Shown here piece by piece: positions 26,287 through 34,959 of a stretch of 40,368 nt of DNA. The first letter of the stretch is position 1. Each line of letters starts with the position of its first letter. Source of the DNA: a bacterium EF100-94H03 bin56. Lineage in GTDB: Bacteria; Pseudomonadota; Alphaproteobacteria; SP197. The translations under genes were made by a program, and so were the position numbers. The notes beneath the pieces are model-generated. The model saw only the letters and a program-made list of their open reading frames with translations. It searched no databases and was not told the DNA's origin. The stretch lies in the NCBI GenBank assembly GCA_002238685.1, contig MPMV01000042.1, positions 1-40,368 on the forward strand, given 5' to 3'.

Positions 26287-27231
26287 CTAGAGGCCCTGGC
26301 GGATCCGCGGATCGAGCCAGGCGGCGATGAGATCCGAAATCAGTGTCGACAGGGCGAAGAGCATGGTCGTGACGAGGACGCCACCCATGACGATCGGGTA
26401 GTTCCGGGTGTTGACCGCATCCACCACCATCTTGCCGATTCCCGGACGCGCGAAGATGATCTCCGCGAAGACGGCTCCCGAAATGAGGCTGCCCACGCCG
26501 ACGCCGAGAAGGGCAACGGTAGGCAGGATGGCCAACTTGAGGGCATAGATATAGGTGATGCGCCGGTTGGAGAGACCGTAGGCGCGCGCCATCCTGATGT
26601 GGTTCTCGCCCATGACCTCCAGCATCGAGGTGCGCACGAAGCGCGCCAGATAGCCGACCCAGCCCAGTCCGACGGCCAGTCCCGGGAGCACCAGGTGGAC
26701 AAGCTGGTCCCTGATGTCGCCGGCGTCACCGGCGCCAATTGCCGGAAAGATCTTCAGTTCGACGGCAAAGAGGAGGAGCGCATAGAGACCGACGATGAAC
26801 GAGGGGATGGCGATGCAGCCCACCGACAGCACGCCGGTCAGTTTGTCGAGGACGCTGTTGCGGTGAACCGCCGAGTAGCATCCCATCGGAATGCCCAGCA
26901 CGATGGCCCAGCCCAGTCCGGTCATGGCAAGAGCGATGGTATGGGGCAACTGTTCACCGATCATGGTTCTCACCGGGCGCCGTGACCACACATCGACACC
27001 CAGGTCGCCGGTGATGACGTTGCCGAGAAACCTGAAGTACTGCATGAAGAAGGGCTGATCCATACCCATGAGAGCACGGAACTCGGCCCGCATTTCCGGT
27101 GTGGCCCGGGGGCCCAGGGCGATACCAGCAGGGTCTCCCGGGACCAGGTGAATCGCTGACAGCAACATCAGCATCGCCAGGCAGACGATGAGGATGGCAA
27201 GGCCGAGGCGCTTGATGGTGTAGAACAGCAT
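26287..27231 (-). CDS. Dipeptide-type ABC importer permease (DppB-like)
   Basis: The 314-residue inner-membrane protein shows the DppB/OppB layout: an N-terminal helix (about 9-29), a periplasmic domain with LVPGDPAGIALGP, then five helices. The EAA-type docking loop is near RMARAYGLSNRRITYIYAL (about 210-228). The ATG at 27231 has only a weak ribosome binding site. It lies 69 bases downstream of the CocE-type hydrolase, the widest gap inside the long minus-strand run. No gene for the matching (SBP_bac_5 type) periplasmic binding protein is found in the window, although these importers usually have it next to the permeases. Confidence 0.9.
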   Translation of the reverse strand: MLFYTIKRLGLAILIVCLAMLMLLSAIHLVPGDPAGIALGPRATPEMRAEFRALMGMDQPFFMQYFRFLGNVITGDLGVDVWSRRPVRTMIGEQLPHTIALAMTGLGWAIVLGIPMGCYSAVHRNSVLDKLTGVLSVGCIAIPSFIVGLYALLLFAVELKIFPAIGAGDAGDIRDQLVHLVLPGLAVGLGWVGYLARFVRTSMLEVMGENHIRMARAYGLSNRRITYIYALKLAILPTVALLGVGVGSLISGAVFAEIIFARPGIGKMVVDAVNTRNYPIVMGGVLVTTMLFALSTLISDLIAAWLDPRIRQGL

Positions 27232-27300
27232 GGTCTGCTATCGGGCTATGGATCGGCCGACAAGTCAACCGTCCAGTTGACCGCCTCGACGGCCAGATAC

Positions 27301-29328
27301 TCAGTTGAGGTCACGGGGAATGGTCTCGTTCCAGCTGCGTGCCCACACTCGCCGGCCATTCTCGAAGGCCTCGCAATCGGCCTCGAACACCCAGTCATCC
27401 CGGGTGCACGCAAGGCTGGAGCGCGTCGTCGTGCTGACATCGAAACCGGTGGATTCGCGCATCTGCCGCCACGTCCAGGTGATGGTGATGCGGGCGGACG
27501 CGGGATCGTTCTCGGTGATGTCGAAATGCTGTTCACACCGGGCACCGAAGGTCCAGTCGGTGGCCGGATCACGGACGAGCCCGCCGTCACGCAACACCGA
27601 GGAACGCACCTCTCCGGTCACCTCCCGGGTCGTCCACCGCCGGTCGCTCGCCGGTGCGATGACTTCGGTCTTCCACGGTTGCGCGCTCTCGGGCGCAGGG
27701 AACACCGGCAGCGACGCATCGTCGGCACGACGGGGGCGCCGTGGCAAATGAAGGACGCCGCGGTGCAACGTGAGCGAAACCTGTTCGGGTGAGGGCAACA
27801 GCAGCGGCCACATGGCGTTGGAAAGCGCCAGGCGGATGCGATGGCCGGCCGCAAACCCCTGGGCGATGTCGTTCATCTGCACCCGCACCCGATAGATCGT
27901 TCCGGGCTCGAGGGGTTCGGGATGTTCATGGCTGTCGCGATGGGTGAGGTTGAGCACCCCGTAGGTCACCCGCGTCGACGCGCCATCAGGGGCGACATCA
28001 CACAGCCTGGCCGCAACGAAGGCGCATGGCCGGTCGGCGGAGACATCGAGTTCGACGACAGGCGCGCCAAGGATCTCCAGAGGATCGTCGAGAGGGCCGG
28101 TTTCGAAGACGACGGAACAGCCATCCTCTGCCCGTTGATCACCCGGTGCGTCGTGGTCCAGCCCGTACTGGCACCATTCGCCCTGATCCTGACCCATGGT
28201 GAGCGGCGTGCGGATGATGACGGGCGATGTCGGCTCCCCGTCGCAATCCAGGCGACCGCAGGTTGCGCACTCAAGCGCCACATCCTCGATGTGCGGAGAG
28301 GGCCAGCAGGGTTCCGCCACCCAGCGTCCCTCGCGATGGCCACTCCAGGTGGCGGGTGGATGGCTGTCCTGCATCCACACACGGTACATGGGTTCGTCCA
28401 TGATCCCGTTGTCGACGCCCTTGAGCCAGCGGTCCCACCAGCGAAGGGTTTCCTGGAGGAACCCGATGCGCGGTCCGGGATTGGCGAAGTGCGGGTACTT
28501 GTGCGCCCAGGGACCGATCAGGCCCTTCCTCGGGCATGTCAGGCCCGCCAGCATGCGTGGCACGGCATTCGAGTAGCCGTCGGCCCAGCCGCCGACGGCA
28601 TAGACGGCTGCTTTGATGTCGGCGTGGTTCTCGATGACGGATCCGTGCTTCCACATCCCGTCGCGGCGCTGGTGGTGCAGCCACTTGATGAGCCATGGAT
28701 CGTTCGCTTCGAGCCGGGCCATCCACAGTTCGCGCCAGTTGTCGACCAGGGCCGGATCGGGCGGGCGCGTGTTCATGCCGAACATGGTTGATGCCCAGGA
28801 CATCGAGTCATTGGTCATCACGCCGCCCATGTAGTGGATGTCGTCGCTGTAACGGTCATCCGTGGAGGCAATGGTGACGATGGCCTTGAGTTCCGGTGGC
28901 CGCCGGCCAGCGATCTGCAGGCCGTTGAATCCGCCCCACGAGATTCCGATCATGCCGCAGGCGCCGGTGCACCAGTCCTGCGAGGCAATCCAGGCAAGGA
29001 TTTCCAGGGCGTCGTCCTGCTCCTGCTTCAGGTACTCATCCTCGAGAATGCCCTGCGATTCGCCGGAACCCCGGATGTCCACCCGCACGGCCGCGTAGCC
29101 ATGACCGGCATACCAGGGGTGCGTCAGTTGGTCGCGGTCACGGGTGCCGTCACGCTTGCGATAAGGGAGGTATTCGAGGATGGCCGGAACCGGTGTGTCG
29201 CAGGCGTCCTGCGGCAGCCAGATGCGCGCCGCCAGCTGCGTGCCGTCCGACAACCCAATCCACGTATTCTCGATAACCTCGACCTGGTAGGGAAAGTCCG
29301 TCACCACCGTGATGTCGTCAGCCGCCAT
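27301..29328 (-). CDS. CocE/NonD family alpha/beta hydrolase
   Basis: The 675-residue protein is larger than usual for the family. Nucleophile Ser130 lies in GMIGISWGGFNG, an oxyanion-hole Tyr in YLPYRKRDG (about 53-61), and the acid/His in GPWAHKYPH. A jelly-roll domain follows (about 350-560), and the last 100 residues form an extra beta-rich tail. It shares architecture with the hydrolase at 10506-12224 but is clearly a different protein. Members cleave esters and N-acyl or peptide-type amides, and there is no signal peptide, so it acts in the cytoplasm. It starts at an ATG with GAGGAGG ahead and lies just upstream of the ABC importer, suggesting that imported peptide-like amides are its substrate. 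This is inference. Confidence 0.87.
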   Translation of the reverse strand: MAADDITVVTDFPYQVEVIENTWIGLSDGTQLAARIWLPQDACDTPVPAILEYLPYRKRDGTRDRDQLTHPWYAGHGYAAVRVDIRGSGESQGILEDEYLKQEQDDALEILAWIASQDWCTGACGMIGISWGGFNGLQIAGRRPPELKAIVTIASTDDRYSDDIHYMGGVMTNDSMSWASTMFGMNTRPPDPALVDNWRELWMARLEANDPWLIKWLHHQRRDGMWKHGSVIENHADIKAAVYAVGGWADGYSNAVPRMLAGLTCPRKGLIGPWAHKYPHFANPGPRIGFLQETLRWWDRWLKGVDNGIMDEPMYRVWMQDSHPPATWSGHREGRWVAEPCWPSPHIEDVALECATCGRLDCDGEPTSPVIIRTPLTMGQDQGEWCQYGLDHDAPGDQRAEDGCSVVFETGPLDDPLEILGAPVVELDVSADRPCAFVAARLCDVAPDGASTRVTYGVLNLTHRDSHEHPEPLEPGTIYRVRVQMNDIAQGFAAGHRIRLALSNAMWPLLLPSPEQVSLTLHRGVLHLPRRPRRADDASLPVFPAPESAQPWKTEVIAPASDRRWTTREVTGEVRSSVLRDGGLVRDPATDWTFGARCEQHFDITENDPASARITITWTWRQMRESTGFDVSTTTRSSLACTRDDWVFEADCEAFENGRRVWARSWNETIPRDLN

Positions 29329-29361
29329 GTTGATCCTCCTCGTCAGCCTCCCGCCAGGTGA

Positions 29362-29550
29362 TCATGCCGTCCTGCCGGCCTCCGTCAATGTCCGCCTCGC
29401 GGTTGCGACCCGCTCTTCCAGGATGTGCTGGTTGCAGGAGCGCGCCACCAATCGGGATATGTGATCCGATGCGGGAGGGGTTCCCTGCAGCTTCATGGCA
29501 CGCGCTCCGCTGGCGAAGGCAAGAACATGGAGTGTGGCGCGGGCCTTCAT
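29362..29550 (-). CDS. Possible 62-residue coupled small protein
   Basis: The ATG at 29550 overlaps the stop of the hydantoinase B gene as ATGA, the same coupling used elsewhere in this run. The product is 62 residues, basic, with an N-terminal alanine-rich stretch, one HILEER-type helix and a basic end. I recognise no family. The frame lies inside a longer shadow frame of the hydantoinase gene, so only the part after the overlap could be a gene. The gap to the next gene is 33 bases. It may be a real small protein or simply the translated spacer. Confidence 0.3.
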   Translation of the reverse strand: MKARATLHVLAFASGARAMKLQGTPPASDHISRLVARSCNQHILEERVATARRTLTEAGRTA

Positions 29551-31214
29551 GCTGCCGGTTCGATGGTGATGCCGTAGACCTCCCTGGCGCGTTCCGCGCT
29601 GATCAGGCCGTTCTTTACGTCGCGGCGCACCAGATCTGGGTCGCGCCTGGCCGGGTCGCCGAACCCGCCGCCGTTGCCGGTGACCACGCGGATCACGTCG
29701 TCCTTTTTCGTCCCGAGGCCCGAGACGAAGGCGAAACGCTGCCGTTCCCCGTCCTTCGGGATGAACTCGACGTAGTTGGGAGAGCCTTCGCGTCCGCCGT
29801 TCAGCGCCCACGCGGGGAACCTGGAGCGCGTGTAGCCGATGGTCAGGAAACCATTGTCGGCACGCACCCGATAGTCCATGACGATGCCGCGTCCTCCGGT
29901 GAACGCGCCCTCGCCGCCGGGTTCGAGGTTGAGCTCCATCCGGTCGACGTAAAGCCCGTTGCGTGCCTCGTTCACCTCGGCGGGACAGTTGAAGGTCTCG
30001 CCGTGGGCGCCGGAGAACATGGCGCTGTTGCCGTCCATGCCCTCGCGGCCGCCCCAACCGCCGAGCTGGGGCTCGATGATCGTGTACTGGCGGCCGGTGT
30101 CGGGATGAATGCCGCCGATGAAGGTGCCGCAGACGGAGGCGAAGTGGCCAGCCGCCAGGCGTTCCGGAATGTGCCGGGCGAGGCAGCGCCACATCAGGTC
30201 GTAGGCGCGCAGGTCGATCTCGTAGTAAAAGCCGACGGGTGCGGGCTCCCTGGCATGGAACACCGAGCCCTCCCGTGTCAGCAGGCGGATGGGACGGAAC
30301 GAGCCGGCATTGCAGGGCGAATGGGGGTCGGTCAGCGACTTGAAGATCATCTGGGCCGACACGATCACGCTGTCCCGGCTTGTGTTGACCGGGCCGGTGG
30401 CCTGGTCCGGGTTGTTCGTGAGGTCGACCACGAATTCGTCGTCGGTGATGGTGATCACGACGCTGAAGACCAGGCCATCGTCCTGTTCCTCGGAAAGCGT
30501 GAAGACGCCCTTGGGCAGTGTCGAGAGCGCCGCCCGCGAGACCCGCTCGCCATAGTCCATGAACGCGGTCATCGCCTGTTCGAAGGTGGCAGCGCCGTAC
30601 TTTCCGGCGATCTCGGCAAGCCGGGCGGCGCCGATGCGTACGGACGCGACCGCCGCCCACACGTCGCCCTCCAGCACGTCGGGCATGCGCGAGTTGACCT
30701 TGATGATCTCCATCACCGGCTGGATTGGCTCGCCCCTGGAAATCACCTTGATGGCGGGGAGACGGAGCCCTTCCTGAAAGATTTCCGTTGCATCGCCGGT
30801 GAGCGAGCCCGGGGCCATGCCTCCGACATCGGAGTTGTGCGCGATGTTTGCGGTCCAGGCGATGATACGGCCCTCGGCAAAGACCGGCATCGCGACCACG
30901 ATGTCGTTGAGGTGCGTCACCCCGCCGTAGTAGGGATCGTTGGTGATGAAGACATCGCCGGGCTCAACGGCGCCGGGGGCGCCGAACTTCCCGTTGATCA
31001 CCTTCACGGCCTTGTCGAGCACCCCGACGAAGCCCGGAATACCGGCGCCGGAACAGGCGATTTCGCCCTCCGCGTCGGTGATCCCCGTGCCCATGTCGAG
31101 CACCTCGTAGATGATCGAACTCATCGCCGTCTTCTTCATCGCGGCGAACATCTCGTCGGCCGCGTTCTGCAGCGAGTTCTGGATGATTTCGAGGGTGATC
31201 GGATCGTTCGTCAT
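29547..31214 (-). CDS. Hydantoinase/oxoprolinase subunit B (HyuB-like)
   Basis: The 555-residue protein belongs to the hydantoinase B/oxoprolinase family. Landmarks are the start LEIIQNSLQNAADEM, then MKKTAMSSIIYEV, FITNDPYYGG (about 89-98), a mid-segment PHSPCNAG, and the C-terminal glycine-rich GGEGAFTGGRGIVMDYRV and GNGGGFGDPARR. With subunit A it carries out ATP-dependent ring opening of 5-oxoproline, N-methylhydantoin or other cyclic amides, or ATP-dependent carboxylation in some members. Its start overlaps the subunit A stop as ATGA. An N-methylated cyclic amide such as N-methylhydantoin would suit the methylamine setting, but the sequence does not decide this. Confidence 0.88.
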   Translation of the reverse strand: MTNDPITLEIIQNSLQNAADEMFAAMKKTAMSSIIYEVLDMGTGITDAEGEIACSGAGIPGFVGVLDKAVKVINGKFGAPGAVEPGDVFITNDPYYGGVTHLNDIVVAMPVFAEGRIIAWTANIAHNSDVGGMAPGSLTGDATEIFQEGLRLPAIKVISRGEPIQPVMEIIKVNSRMPDVLEGDVWAAVASVRIGAARLAEIAGKYGAATFEQAMTAFMDYGERVSRAALSTLPKGVFTLSEEQDDGLVFSVVITITDDEFVVDLTNNPDQATGPVNTSRDSVIVSAQMIFKSLTDPHSPCNAGSFRPIRLLTREGSVFHAREPAPVGFYYEIDLRAYDLMWRCLARHIPERLAAGHFASVCGTFIGGIHPDTGRQYTIIEPQLGGWGGREGMDGNSAMFSGAHGETFNCPAEVNEARNGLYVDRMELNLEPGGEGAFTGGRGIVMDYRVRADNGFLTIGYTRSRFPAWALNGGREGSPNYVEFIPKDGERQRFAFVSGLGTKKDDVIRVVTGNGGGFGDPARRDPDLVRRDVKNGLISAERAREVYGITIEPAA

Positions 31215-33301
31215 GGCCGTTTCGCCCCGTTGCGGACGTGTATGCGGATATTGCCGAAACCATCCACCTCGGCGTCTTGACCGGGGTGAATCACGACCGT
31301 GGTGCCGGGGTCTTCCACGATGGCCGGCCCGTCGAAGGCCATGCCGGGCTCCAGCTTCTGCCCGTCGTAGATCGCCGCCTCGTGGATGCCCTCGAGCGCG
31401 TAGTCGACCCTGCGCGTGCCCTTGCGCGCCTCGCCCGGGGTCCGCCCTGTCGTCTCGCGCGGCGCCATGGCGAGCCTGCCGATCTCGACAGTGGAGACCA
31501 CGTGCAATGCCACCATTTCGACCGTGGCATCGAGCCTGTAGGTGTACTCCCGCTCGTAGGCCTCGTGAAACCTGGCCTCGATGGCGGCGATCCCGTCCGC
31601 CGTCACCGGGCCCGATTCAAGTGGCACCTCGGTTGTGTGCTCCTGTCCCTGGTAGCGAAACCGGCCGAGGCGCGCGAGACCGATCCTGGACGCCTCGATT
31701 CCTTCGGCCGCAAAACGGCTGAGAGCGCGCGCCTCCGTCTCGGCGAACGCAGTCTCGATGCGGGCCGCGTTCCCGGCCACGAGATCGACGAGCAGGGTGC
31801 GCATGTCGTCGCGTCGCAGGTCCGACATCATCATGCCCCAGGCGGAGAACACCGACGCATCGGCCGGCACCACGACCTCGGTGACGCCCAGTTCCTGCGC
31901 GAGTGCCGCCGCGTGCATCGCGCCGCCGCCACCGAATGCGACGAGCGTGAAGTCGCGCGGATCGAAGCCGCGGTTGACGGAGATCAGCTTGAGCGCGTTG
32001 ACCATGTTGTTGTTGGCGATGCGCACGATGCCCCGCGCCGCCTCGTCGCCGTCGACGCCGAGCCGCGCGCCCACCTCCCCGATCGCCCGTTGCACGGCAT
32101 TCATGTCCGCCTTCACCGCTCCACCGCAGAAATAGTCGCGGTTGATGCGGCCGAGCCAAAGATTGGCGTCGGTCGTGGTGGCCTCGTTCCCGCCACGTCC
32201 GTAGGCCGCCGGGCCCGGTATCGCACCGGCCGAGCGCGGCCCGACGCGCAGCTTGCCGAAGTCGTCGACCCAGGCGATCGAGCCGCCGCCGTTGCCGATT
32301 TCCACAAGATCGACAACCGGCACCATGATCGGATAGCCGGACGAGGCGCGGTTCCGCCCGATCCAGTAGTCCGTCCTGATGCGAACGTTCGAATCCTCGA
32401 TCAGCGAACACTTGGCGGTGGTGCCGCCGATGTCGAGTGCAAGCACGTTTGGTTCGCCGATCAGGCGACCCAGCTCGGCTGCGCCCCAGACGCCCGAAGC
32501 AGGCCCGGATTCCACCATCGTAATGGGAATGTGCGAGACCGTGTCGACCGAATCGACACCGCAATTGGACTGCATGACGTAGAGTCCGCCGCCGAAACCG
32601 CGCTCTGCAAGGCCGGAGTCGAGACGCCGGAGATAGTTCTGCGCCACCGGCTGCACATAGGCGGACAGCACTGTGGTGCTGGTGCGCTCGTACTCGCGCC
32701 ATTCGCGCGTGATCTGGTGGGAGGAAATGGCCGCGACCTCCGGCCAGAGCCGTTTGAGTTCGGCCAACGCAGCCTGCTCGTGCGCGGGATTGGCGTAGGC
32801 ATGGATGAAGCAGATCGCGACCGCCTCCACGGCCTCGGCCTGGAAATCCGCGACGAATTCCGGCAACGGCGCGAGATCGAGGGAGCGCATCTCGCGCCCG
32901 TGGTAGTCCATGCGCCCGGGGAGCTCGCGGCGGAGGTGGCGCGGCACGAAGGGCTCGGGCTTCCGGTAGTGGAGGTTGAAGAAGTCGGGCCGGTTGCCGC
33001 GCGCGATCTCCAGCGTGTCGCGAAAGCCCTCGGTGGTGATGAGGCCGACCCGGACCCCGGTGCGCTCGGTCAGCGCGTTGATGACCACCGTCGTGCCATG
33101 GGCGAGAAAGTCCACCGCCTCGGCCTCGACGCCGGCTTTCGCCATGACGGCGAACACACCCTCTTCGTAACCACCGGGGGTCGTGTCGGCCTTCGCGCTG
33201 CGGACGACCGCTGTTCCGGTGGCGTCGTCGTACTCGCAGACCAGCAGGTCGGTGAAGGTACCCCCGACATCGGTGGCGACGCGGATGTTTCCGGCAGTCA
33301 C
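31211..33301 (-). CDS. Hydantoinase/oxoprolinase subunit A (HyuA-like)
   Basis: The 696-residue subunit has the actin-like ATPase fold of HyuA proteins: phosphate-1 motif VATDVGGTFTD near the start, HGTTVVINAL (about 77), VESGPASGVWGA, a second DIGGTTAKCSL (about 290) and GGGGAMHA, a late adenosine motif. A C-terminal beta-rich domain ends with VDGFGNIRIH. I chose GTG 33301 because homologs begin about ten residues before DVGGTFTD and GAGG lies nine bases upstream; an ATG at 33331 is in frame but has no ribosome binding site. It is the first gene of the eleven-frame minus-strand run to 18110. No clear promoter was found in the 257 bases above it. Confidence 0.87.
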   Translation of the reverse strand: MTAGNIRVATDVGGTFTDLLVCEYDDATGTAVVRSAKADTTPGGYEEGVFAVMAKAGVEAEAVDFLAHGTTVVINALTERTGVRVGLITTEGFRDTLEIARGNRPDFFNLHYRKPEPFVPRHLRRELPGRMDYHGREMRSLDLAPLPEFVADFQAEAVEAVAICFIHAYANPAHEQAALAELKRLWPEVAAISSHQITREWREYERTSTTVLSAYVQPVAQNYLRRLDSGLAERGFGGGLYVMQSNCGVDSVDTVSHIPITMVESGPASGVWGAAELGRLIGEPNVLALDIGGTTAKCSLIEDSNVRIRTDYWIGRNRASSGYPIMVPVVDLVEIGNGGGSIAWVDDFGKLRVGPRSAGAIPGPAAYGRGGNEATTTDANLWLGRINRDYFCGGAVKADMNAVQRAIGEVGARLGVDGDEAARGIVRIANNNMVNALKLISVNRGFDPRDFTLVAFGGGGAMHAAALAQELGVTEVVVPADASVFSAWGMMMSDLRRDDMRTLLVDLVAGNAARIETAFAETEARALSRFAAEGIEASRIGLARLGRFRYQGQEHTTEVPLESGPVTADGIAAIEARFHEAYEREYTYRLDATVEMVALHVVSTVEIGRLAMAPRETTGRTPGEARKGTRRVDYALEGIHEAAIYDGQKLEPGMAFDGPAIVEDPGTTVVIHPGQDAEVDGFGNIRIHVRNGAKRP

Positions 33302-33558
33302 AGGTACGAGACCTCGACGATGGGCGGGCATGAAGGCGCAAGGTGTCTGTGCCGGGCGGTGACTGCGAGCCAGCGCGCGGTCATGTGCGGAACTCTCCTT
33401 CAATCGGGTTGTCCCGCATCATCTCCCCCTCACGTGCCGCGACAGGACGCCGCGAACAGTGCGTTTGCTGCGACGGTCCCGATCGGGGGCCGCTTCCCGA
33501 CATCGCAATGCGATCCAGGGGAGTGCGGACTGTCGAGACCTCGCGGTCGTCGCGCGAC

Positions 33559-34476
33559 TCAAGCCGAATCTCCGCCAGCAGGAACTGCCTTGTGCAAGGT
33601 CCGGTTCAACGGCGGATCGAGGGTGTGAACCACCTGTGCGATCGCCAGGATGGCGGTCTCGAGGAGGCGCGCCGTGGCTGCCATTCCCGTGTTTGGCTCG
33701 ACGGCCGTCTGATCGAGATAGAGTCGCCGGTCAACCTCGATCTGGATGGCGTGCACGCCGAGTTCCGGCCGTCCGTAGCGCCTGGTTATGTGGCCGCCCG
33801 GATAGGGATTATTGCGACGGACCATCGCTCCCTGGGCCTGCAGGGCCTCCGTCGCTGCTTGCGACACGGCAGGGGCGCACGATGTGCCGAACCGGTCACC
33901 GAGCACGAAGTCGACAGGTTCGCCGGCACAGGCGGGAGGCGCAGACGGCATGGAATGACAGTCGATCAGACCGACGGCGCCGAACAGATGACGGGTTTCG
34001 TCGATCAGGTGTTCGAGTGCGGCGTGATAGGGGGCATAACAGCTGGCAATGCGACGCTCGGCTTCGGCCACAGGCAACCTCGAACGGTAGATTTCCGCGC
34101 CACCGGCGACGACACGCGGGATGATTCCCAGGCCCGCCCTGACGCGCGGACTGTTGTGACCCGGCGCGGCGCTCATGCGCCCCTCGAACATGGTGCAGTC
34201 GAGTTCGCCCGGCTCGCGGTTGACATCGATCCACGCACGGGGAAAGAGCGCCGCTATGGTGGGGGCGCCCAGTGCCGGCACACCGGCAATGAGCCGGTCG
34301 ACGAAGGCATCCTCGGAGCGGCGGATCGCCTGACTGTCGAGCCGCGTCATCCCGAGAAAGAAGGGATCATAGTGTCGGCCGCTGTGTGGCGATGAGACCA
34401 GGACCGGCAGGGTCCTGCGATCCGGGTGGATGATCTCGAGGACCTGAAACCCGCCATTATCGTTTGCGCGTGTCAC
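33559..34476 (-). CDS. N-formylglutamate amidohydrolase family protein
   Basis: The 305-residue protein belongs to the N-formylglutamate deformylase (FGase) family, zinc-dependent hydrolases that release formate from N-formyl-glutamate in histidine breakdown. Seen motifs are SSPHSGRHY (about 28-36), RSEDAFVDRL, AWIDVNREPGELD (about 81-93), YAPYHAALEHL, GLIDCHSMPS (about 168-177) and a late QIEVDRRLYLD. No other histidine-utilisation genes are present. In several alphaproteobacteria a family member sits beside cpdR, as here (from memory), so this looks like core chromosome and a role outside histidine use is possible. It is divergent from the receiver gene with 99 bases between starts. Its product formate could feed the formate dehydrogenase. 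Confidence 0.85.
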   Translation of the reverse strand: MTRANDNGGFQVLEIIHPDRRTLPVLVSSPHSGRHYDPFFLGMTRLDSQAIRRSEDAFVDRLIAGVPALGAPTIAALFPRAWIDVNREPGELDCTMFEGRMSAAPGHNSPRVRAGLGIIPRVVAGGAEIYRSRLPVAEAERRIASCYAPYHAALEHLIDETRHLFGAVGLIDCHSMPSAPPACAGEPVDFVLGDRFGTSCAPAVSQAATEALQAQGAMVRRNNPYPGGHITRRYGRPELGVHAIQIEVDRRLYLDQTAVEPNTGMAATARLLETAILAIAQVVHTLDPPLNRTLHKAVPAGGDSA

Positions 34477-34575
34477 CGGACCGGTTTAGATTAGGCACAT
34501 GTCGTTGTCACGCATCGAGTGGAGAGTCGGTGTGCCGGGTTGTCTGGGCAACCGGTGCGGGCGGACATAAGGTCG

Positions 34576-34935
34576 ATGGCACGCATTCTCCTGGTCGCGC
34601 AGGACGATGTGCTTCGGGGATATCTGGCAAAGCGACTGTTGAGACAGGGACATGTTGTCTCGCCGATGGCGAACGGACGCGAAGCGATTGCATGGCTTGT
34701 GCCTGGGGCCTTCAGGATCCTCATCACCGAGGCGAGGATGGATGACATCGATGGACCGGAACTGGCCAGGCGCGCGGTGGCGACCGTCCCGGGCCTGCGC
34801 ATTCTCTTTCTCGACGGATTCGGTGTCCTGGCGTTGCGCCAGGGAGCCCTGCCGGCCCTCGACGAGGCGTGCCTTCTCCCGCGTTTTCATCTCAACAGCA
34901 TCATTGGCGAGATCGACAATCTTCTCGCCGCATGA
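34576..34935 (+). CDS. Degenerate CpdR-like single-domain receiver
   Basis: The 119-residue protein aligns along its whole length with CpdR, the response regulator that controls ClpXP-dependent proteolysis in alphaproteobacteria (MARILLVAQDD, ELARRA, RILFLDGFG, RFHLNSIIGEIDNLLAA). The metal-binding acid pair is kept (Asp10-Asp11). However, the phosphate-accepting Asp is replaced by Glu52 (ILITEARM where CpdR has LLTDIVM), and the conserved SKPFHL reads LPRFHL, so the switch lysine is lost. It should not be phosphorylated normally and may be locked in one state. The position next to the FGase gene supports orthology to cpdR. The ATG at 34576 follows AAGG closely. It is followed by ribBA after 24 bases. 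A second, intact cpdR may exist elsewhere. Confidence 0.75.
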   Translation: MARILLVAQDDVLRGYLAKRLLRQGHVVSPMANGREAIAWLVPGAFRILITEARMDDIDGPELARRAVATVPGLRILFLDGFGVLALRQGALPALDEACLLPRFHLNSIIGEIDNLLAA

Positions 34936-34959
34936 CGTCGCTGTGCCGGAGTCCCGGCC

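Noticed and set aside
33302..33558. Promoter or gene upstream of HyuA
   Set aside because: I found no convincing -35/-10 pair and no credible frame in these 257 bases.
31238..33628. Very long open frame on the plus strand opposite HyuA, plus similar long antisense frames opposite FdsA, FdsB, the importer ATPases and the permeases
   Set aside because: Their products have the low-complexity, Arg/Gly/His-rich look of high-GC shadow frames and no family motifs, while the opposite strand carries clear conserved enzymes.
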